Positions 19,126 to 24,436 of a stretch of DNA of 24,436 nucleotides are shown piece by piece. The stretch comes from Euglena gracilis. Lineage: Eukaryota; Euglenozoa; Euglenophyceae; Euglenales; Euglenaceae. The first letter of the stretch is position 1. Every line of letters starts with the position of its first letter. The stretch lies in the NCBI GenBank assembly GCA_900893395.1, contig CAAHFI011565720.1, forward strand, positions 1-24,436, given 5' to 3'. The notes beneath the pieces are model-generated. The model ran no database searches. It had not been told where the DNA came from and saw only the letters and a list, made by a program, of their open reading frames with translations. The position numbers were made by a program, and so were the translations under genes.

Positions 19126-21223
19126 ATGCCAGCACCAAAGAGCAGCGGGTTATGCAAAAAGTGCGATGTCTGTGAAAGAGAGTTCTTTTCTCTTGCTGGA
19201 TATCGTTCACATCGGTGCGAGAAAGGTGTTCGTTTTTTAATTTTCCTTGAAACTTCAGTTTTCTACAGGTGCACCGCGAATGCGGAACGGTCGCCGAGTT
19301 TTCACCGCAGCGCCTCAAGGTAAAGTTGCTTTTAGGAAACAAGCTTCAGGAACCCTGCATTCAGAAGCACCGCGACAAATTAATGGCCTCCCAGTTAAAG
19401 AAGTTACTGAGCTGTTGCATCAATTCACAGTTTGGAGTACTCAAGACATTTCAGAGGGAAGGTCGACTGCCAAAATAAGCAACACAACAGCTAGGCAAGT
19501 GTGTGGCACGGTACACCGATTAGCTTCATTTCATGAAGACCGGCTGACATTCACAAAGGAGAGCATTTTTGAGTTCTCAAAGGATTTGATTTCAAAAGGA
19601 AGAAGAAACAAATATGTGGCTGACCAGGTATTTAATCCACTGATGCACTACCACAAAAATTGTTATCAGGTGCACAATTTGATATGCTTCTCAAGATTTT
19701 GGAGCCTGAAGTTTTCATGGCCTGAAGCTGAGCTGTCAAATTTTCTATCCTCTATGAAGTCGTTGACCTCCAGCCTTCTTCATTCACGAGAGGATCGTGC
19801 TTCTGGTAAGTATGAACACGTTCAATCCAGGCTTGGGCACTGACCGCAGTTATCTGCAGGTTATTAGGTAGTGTCACTTTGAACAGGTACCGGCACAAGA
19901 AAACGGTGTTAATTTTGTGATTTGTTCCGCAAAGTTCCCTGGTGAGATTGCAGTGGTGGTTTGGTAGTCGCAAAAAATCATTTTAAATTTGTGGCATAAT
20001 TGAAATTGGAATTCACTGCATCCATGAAAAAAAAACGAAACTTTGTCGAAAGTACAAAGGTTTTGTGAGTTCCACCAATATTTCAAAAACGTTTTTTTTT
20101 TATATTTTCAAGGAAGTTGACCATTGTGCCACAATTTTTGACATTTCATGACCTTTGAGGCATTTCTTAACTTACATTGTTCCTCAAGCCTGTGCTCGAT
20201 ACCAACGTACGAGAGCGTGCTGCAAAGCTTTCTCGCTTTCAAAGACAAGGTCTTCCAAATGGATGCACGTGGACAGTTGACGACAGACAATTTGTGGTGC
20301 GTGCAAGACTGTCTGGTGCTTGGTCTTCAGATTTTGATTCCTCCACTTCGTGGAAAACCTTTTTGGGCACTGCAGGCGTTGAATTCGCCATCCACAAGTA
20401 TCCCCTTGACCTTTTTCATGCACAACATCCATTTTCTTCAGATTCATACAATATTTCTCCAGAGAAGACAGAGCTGTTCATAAGGAGGCATAAGACGCAC
20501 AGGACAACAGGTGATGTGACTTTGGAGCTACCAAAGGATGCTGAGGAACTTTTCAAGCTGTGGGTGTTGAAGTACAGGCCAATGGCAGTTCATCGAACAT
20601 GGCATTAACACAATGGGTTATAAAGTCATACTTTTTCTGATAATTTCCATAACTTTTTTTGGGTTAAACACCGCAACGTACATTCTTATAAACCTTTTCT
20701 ACCTTCTTCCATTTGAAGGTGAGGTGAGCGTGTTGGTGCAAAACCCTTATCACTGTTCGACTCCCTGCTACAAGTTTCGGTAAATGCCATGAAATTATCT
20801 CAACATAGAGCACGATTATGTGTTTTGCAGTCCTGCCAGGGGGAAGCCAATTTACGTGAAGGGCTTCAGTATGTACTTCAAGACAGCAGCCCAAGATCAC
20901 TTGGGTGTTTCACTCAACCTGCAAATTGCCCGGCGAATGTTTGCTGTGGGTGTGCTTACTATTTTTCCCCCCTTGCTATGAACATCCGTCACAGACTACT
21001 TGAGGGAGAACCCGGCCAATGAACATATTGCCTTCCTTGGTGAAGCAATGCTCACCAGTGAAAAGTGCATTAAGGAAACATACTGCTACCAATCAAGGAA
21101 GAGGCAAGCCATGGACCAGGTATAAATCGTGCAAAAATGAATAAACCACAATTTCCATTCCTGCAGGTGTTGAACCACATTCAATGCAAGAAGCAAAAAC
21201 TGCGCGGAGATGCATCCGTTTGA
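19126..21223 (+). CDS. Crypton-like tyrosine recombinase gene, at least ten exons
   Basis: Proposed exons: 19126-19225, 19269-19627, 19670-19805, 19850-19905, 20189-20397, 20442-20586, 20725-20779, 20831-20949, 20995-21119 and 21167-21223, together about 450 codons. Most introns are 42-51 bases and GT-AG; the join between 19905 and 20189 and that at 20587-20724 are uncertain. The N-terminus has a Cys/His knuckle (CDVCEREFFSLAGYRSHRC). Next comes a core-binding-like domain (SNTTARQVCGTVHRLASF, SIFEFSKDLISKGRRNKYV). The catalytic-like part shows LVLGLQILIPPLRGKPFWAL with a candidate first Arg (20349), RRHKTHRTTGDVTLELP with a candidate Lys (20492), NLQIARRMFA (second Arg region, 20931) and KETYCYQ with the candidate Tyr (21081 or 21087). 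The HKT...G.....LP...RP pattern is what I know from Crypton-family recombinases. These enzymes cut and join DNA strands in the nucleus. The final His/Trp position is not clear. It could be a live transposon gene, a relic, or a domesticated host gene. No reverse transcriptase is present. Confidence 0.7.
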
Positions 21224-21579
21224 CAACACTGCTCAGCTCGTGCGCACAAAGGTGGGACTGGCAGGTAGGTAAGCAGGGAAAGGACTTCCTGTCACACCAG
21301 ATGAATATCATCTCTCCTTGCCGTCAGTTTGACTTTTGTGCTTGTCTTGCTGATTCAAACAAGGGCAGGACTTGACCGAAAATTTATTCAGGTTTATATT
21401 TCTGTGGAAATTTCAAATGTTTTCATGAAAAAAAAAGCGGGGCAATTTTCTTTTGAAGAATCAGGCTTTTCAATGTGTGTTATTTAAGTCCGTGGGAGAA
21501 TAAATCAAAAGAGGACCGGGGTGGAAACCAAAAATGAGGAGCATCCAACGTCAATGCCGGATTGTTTATCAAATTTGCG
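21224..21579. other. Spacer between recombinase gene and satellite
   Basis: No gene seen. AATAAA occurs near 21500 and could serve as a poly(A) signal for the upstream gene. No terminal repeats that would bound a mobile element were recognised. Confidence 0.4.
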
Positions 21580-24436
21580 GGTTTCTATCTGGCGGGACTT
21601 GACCAAGCTGTTTCTGGGCTGTACTACCACGTTTTTGGGACCCAGCCAGCCCAGCCGGTACCCATGGTCCCGGGCACCTAAGACGGCCTTTTTGAGCGTA
21701 AGAGTTGCCTAAAAATCGATTCTCGCACCCTTTAGGACTTGTTTGAGCCCTTCAGGGGTCACTAGATCCTACGTGATCTCAAAATATCACTAACAAAAGG
21801 GATCCAATGGCGGGAATATGTCTGAACCTTATGTGCCAGGAAACACTGTTTTTGGCACCCAGCCAGCCCAGCCGGTACCCATGGTCCCGGGCACCTAAGA
21901 CGGCCTTTTTGAGCGTAAGAGTTGCCTAAAAATCGATTCTCGCACCCTTTAGGACTTGTTTGAGCCCTTCAGGGGTCACTAGATCCTACGTGATCTCAAA
22001 ATATCACTAACAAAAGGGATCCAATGGCGGGAATATGTCTGAACCTTATGTGCCAGGAAACACTGTTTTTGGCACCCAGCCAGCCCAGCCGGTACCCATG
22101 GTCCCGGGCACCTAAGACGGCCTTTTTGAGCGTAAGAGTTGCCTAAAAATCGATTCTCGCACCCTTTAGGACTTGTTTGAGCCCTTCAGGGGTCACTAGA
22201 TCCTACGTGATCTCAAAATATCACTAACAAAAGGGATCCAATGGCGGGAATATGTCTGAACCTTATGTGCCAGGAAACACTGTTTTTGGCACCCAGCCAG
22301 CCCAGCCGGTACCCATGGTCCCGGGCACCTAAGACGGCCTTTTTGAGCGTAAGAGTTGCCTAAAAATCGATTCTCGCACCCTTTAGGACTTGTTTGAGCC
22401 CTTCAGGGGTCACTAGATCCTACGTGATCTCAAAATATCACTAACAAAAGGGATCCAATGGCGGGAATATGTCTGAACCTTATGTGCCAGGAAACACTGT
22501 TTTTGGCACCCAGCCAGCCCAGCCGGTACCCATGGTCCCGGGCACCTAAGACGGCCTTTTTGAGCGTAAGAGTTGCCTAAAAATCGATTCTCGCACCCTT
22601 TAGGACTTGTTTGAGCCCTTCAGGGGTCACTAGATCCTACGTGATCTCAAAATATCACTAACAAAAGGGATCCAATGGCGGGAATATGTCTGAACCTTAT
22701 GTGCCAGGAAACACTGTTTTTGGCACCCAGCCAGCCCAGCCGGTACCCATGGTCCCGGGCACCTAAGACGGCCTTTTTGAGCGTAAGAGTTGCCTAAAAA
22801 TCGATTCTCGCACCCTTTAGGACTTGTTTGAGCCCTTCAGGGGTCACTAGATCCTACGTGATCTCAAAATATCACTAACAAAAGGGATCCAATGGCGGGA
22901 ATATGTCTGAACCTTATGTGCCAGGAAACACTGTTTTTGGCACCCAGCCAGCCCAGCCGGTACCCATGGTCCCGGGCACCTAAGACGGCCTTTTTGAGCG
23001 TAAGAGTTGCCTAAAAATCGATTCTCGCACCCTTTAGGACTTGTTTGAGCCCTTCAGGGGTCACTAGATCCTACGTGATCTCAAAATATCACTAACAAAA
23101 GGGATCCAATGGCGGGAATATGTCTGAACCTTATGTGCCAGGAAACACTGTTTTTGGCACCCAGCCAGCCCAGCCGGTACCCATGGTCCCGGGCACCTAA
23201 GACGGCCTTTTTGAGCGTAAGAGTTGCCTAAAAATCGATTCTCGCACCCTTTAGGACTTGTTTGAGCCCTTCAGGGGTCACTAGATCCTACGTGATCTCA
23301 AAATATCACTAACAAAAGGGATCCAATGGCGGGAATATGTCTGAACCTTATGTGCCAGGAAACACTGTTTTTGGCACAGCCAGCCCAGCCGGTACCCATG
23401 GTCCCGGGCACCTAAGACGGCCTTTTTGAGCGTAAGAGTTGCCTAAAAATCGATTCTCGCACCCTTTAGGACTTGTTTGAGCCCTTCAGGGGTCACTAGA
23501 TCCTACGTGATCTCAAAATATCACTAACAAAAGGGATCCAATGGCGGGAATATGTCTGAACCTTATGTGCCAGGAAACACTGTTTTTGGCACCCAGCCAG
23601 CCCAGCCGGTACCCATGGTCCCGGGCACCTAAGACGGCCTTTTTGAGCGTAAGAGTTGCCTAAAAATCGATTCTCGCACCCTTTAGGACTTGTTTGAGCC
23701 CTTCAGGGTCACTAGATCCTACGTGATCTCAAAATATCACTAACAAAAGGGATCCAATGGCGGGAATATGTCTGAACCTTATGTGCCAGGAAACACTGTT
23801 TTTGGCACCCAGCCAGCCCAGCCGGTACCCATGGTCCCGGGCACCTAAGACGGCCTTTTTGAGCGTAAGAGTTGCCTAAAAATCGATTCTCGCACCCTTT
23901 AGGACTTGTTTGAGCCCTTCAGGGGTCACTAGATCCTACGTGATCTCAAAATATCACTAACAAAAGGGATCCAATGGCGGGAATATGTCTGAACCTTATG
24001 TGCCAGGAAACACTGTTTTGGCACCCAGCCAGCCCAGCCGGTACCCATGGTCCCGGGCACCTAAGACGGCCTTTTTGAGCGTAAGAGTTGCCTAAAAATC
24101 GATTCTCGCACCCTTTAGGACTTGTTTGAGCCCTTCAGGGGTCACTAGATCCTACGTGATCTCAAAATATCACTAACAAAAGGGATCCAATGGCGGGAAT
24201 ATGTCTGAACCTTATGTGCCAGGAAACACTGTTTTTGGCACCCAGCCAGCCCAGCCGGTACCCATGGTCCCGGGCACCTAAGACGGCCTTTTTGAGCGTA
24301 AGAGTTGCCTAAAATCGATTCTCGCACCCTTTAGGACTTGTTTGAGCCCTTCAGGGGTCACTAGATCCTACGTGATCTCAAAATATCACTAACAAAAGGG
24401 ATCCAATGGCGGGAATATGTCTGAACCTATGTGCAG
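21580..24436 (+). repeat. 217-bp satellite array, 13 occurrences, continues past window end
   Basis: The landmark AGCCAGCCCAGCCGGTACCC occurs at 21644, 21861, 22078, 22295, 22512, 22729, 22946, 23163, 23378 (less a CC), 23595, 23811, 24027 and 24244. Spacing is 217, with 215 or 216 where one or two bases are missing. Units are almost identical; the few differences are single-base indels. Each holds GGATCCAATGGCGGGAATATG, a hairpin GTGCCAGGAAACACTGTTTT-TGGCAC, the palindromic sites GGTACC, CCATGG and CCCGGG close together, TTGCCTAAAAATCGATTCTCGC and GATCCTACGTGATC. The first unit is diverged in its left part (21580-21643), as expected at the edge of a homogenised array. It is not coding. Confidence 0.97.

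Noticed and set aside
19126-21223. Recombinase of a DIRS/Ngaro-type retroelement instead of a Crypton
   Set aside because: No reverse transcriptase, RNase H or split terminal repeats are seen on either side, so the recombinase stands alone in this window.
21580-24436. CRISPR-like array
   Set aside because: Whole 217-bp units are repeated without unique spacers, in a eukaryotic context. It is a satellite.

Overview
The window is nuclear DNA of a eukaryote. Two gene regions read as strings of short exons separated by canonical GT-AG introns of mostly 42-54 bases, and most of the rest is satellite, minisatellite and microsatellite DNA with long homopolymeric G and C runs. I cannot name the organism. 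Compact introns beside very repeat-rich intergenic DNA suggest a microbial eukaryote or alga, or possibly an invertebrate, but that is inference. There is no sign of bacterial operons, rRNA or tRNA.

Layout: (1) 1-5830 is a tandem array of an A/T- and G/C-tract-rich unit of about 1.12-1.14 kb. Seven copies (R1-R7) include full, internally deleted and partly inverted forms. (2) 5835-15560 is a large, old inverted duplication. The right arm (about 10298-15560, + strand) holds the better-preserved gene copies. The left arm (about 9300-5835, - strand) is a decayed DNA-level copy of the same sequence in the same order. The roughly 1 kb between the arms holds the first exons of an unrecognised + strand gene that starts at 9357. 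Both arms carry a long (TATG)n-type microsatellite at the same place (7594-7867 and 12183-12550), but on opposite strands relative to the arm. (3) 15535-16720 is a tandem repeat of about 680 bp whose start overlaps the end of the right arm. Its first copy contains a lone diverged monomer of the satellite found at the right end. (4) 16720-18100 is unassigned sequence, GC-rich from about 17300. (5) 8451-8850 and 18107-18460 are two copies of a dispersed GC-tract repeat with foldable ends. (6) 19126-21223 is a split gene for a Crypton-like tyrosine recombinase, with an N-terminal Cys/His knuckle, a core-binding-like domain and a catalytic-like domain. (7) 21580-24436 is a nearly homogeneous satellite of 217-bp units, with 13 occurrences, running off the window.

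The most notable points are the Crypton-like recombinase, the unrecognised ten-exon-plus protein with its inverted decayed twin, and the 217-bp satellite with its apparent relic monomer 5.4 kb upstream. Exon joins were worked out by hand from reading frame, GT-AG signals and frame continuity, so gene ends are less certain than gene interiors.
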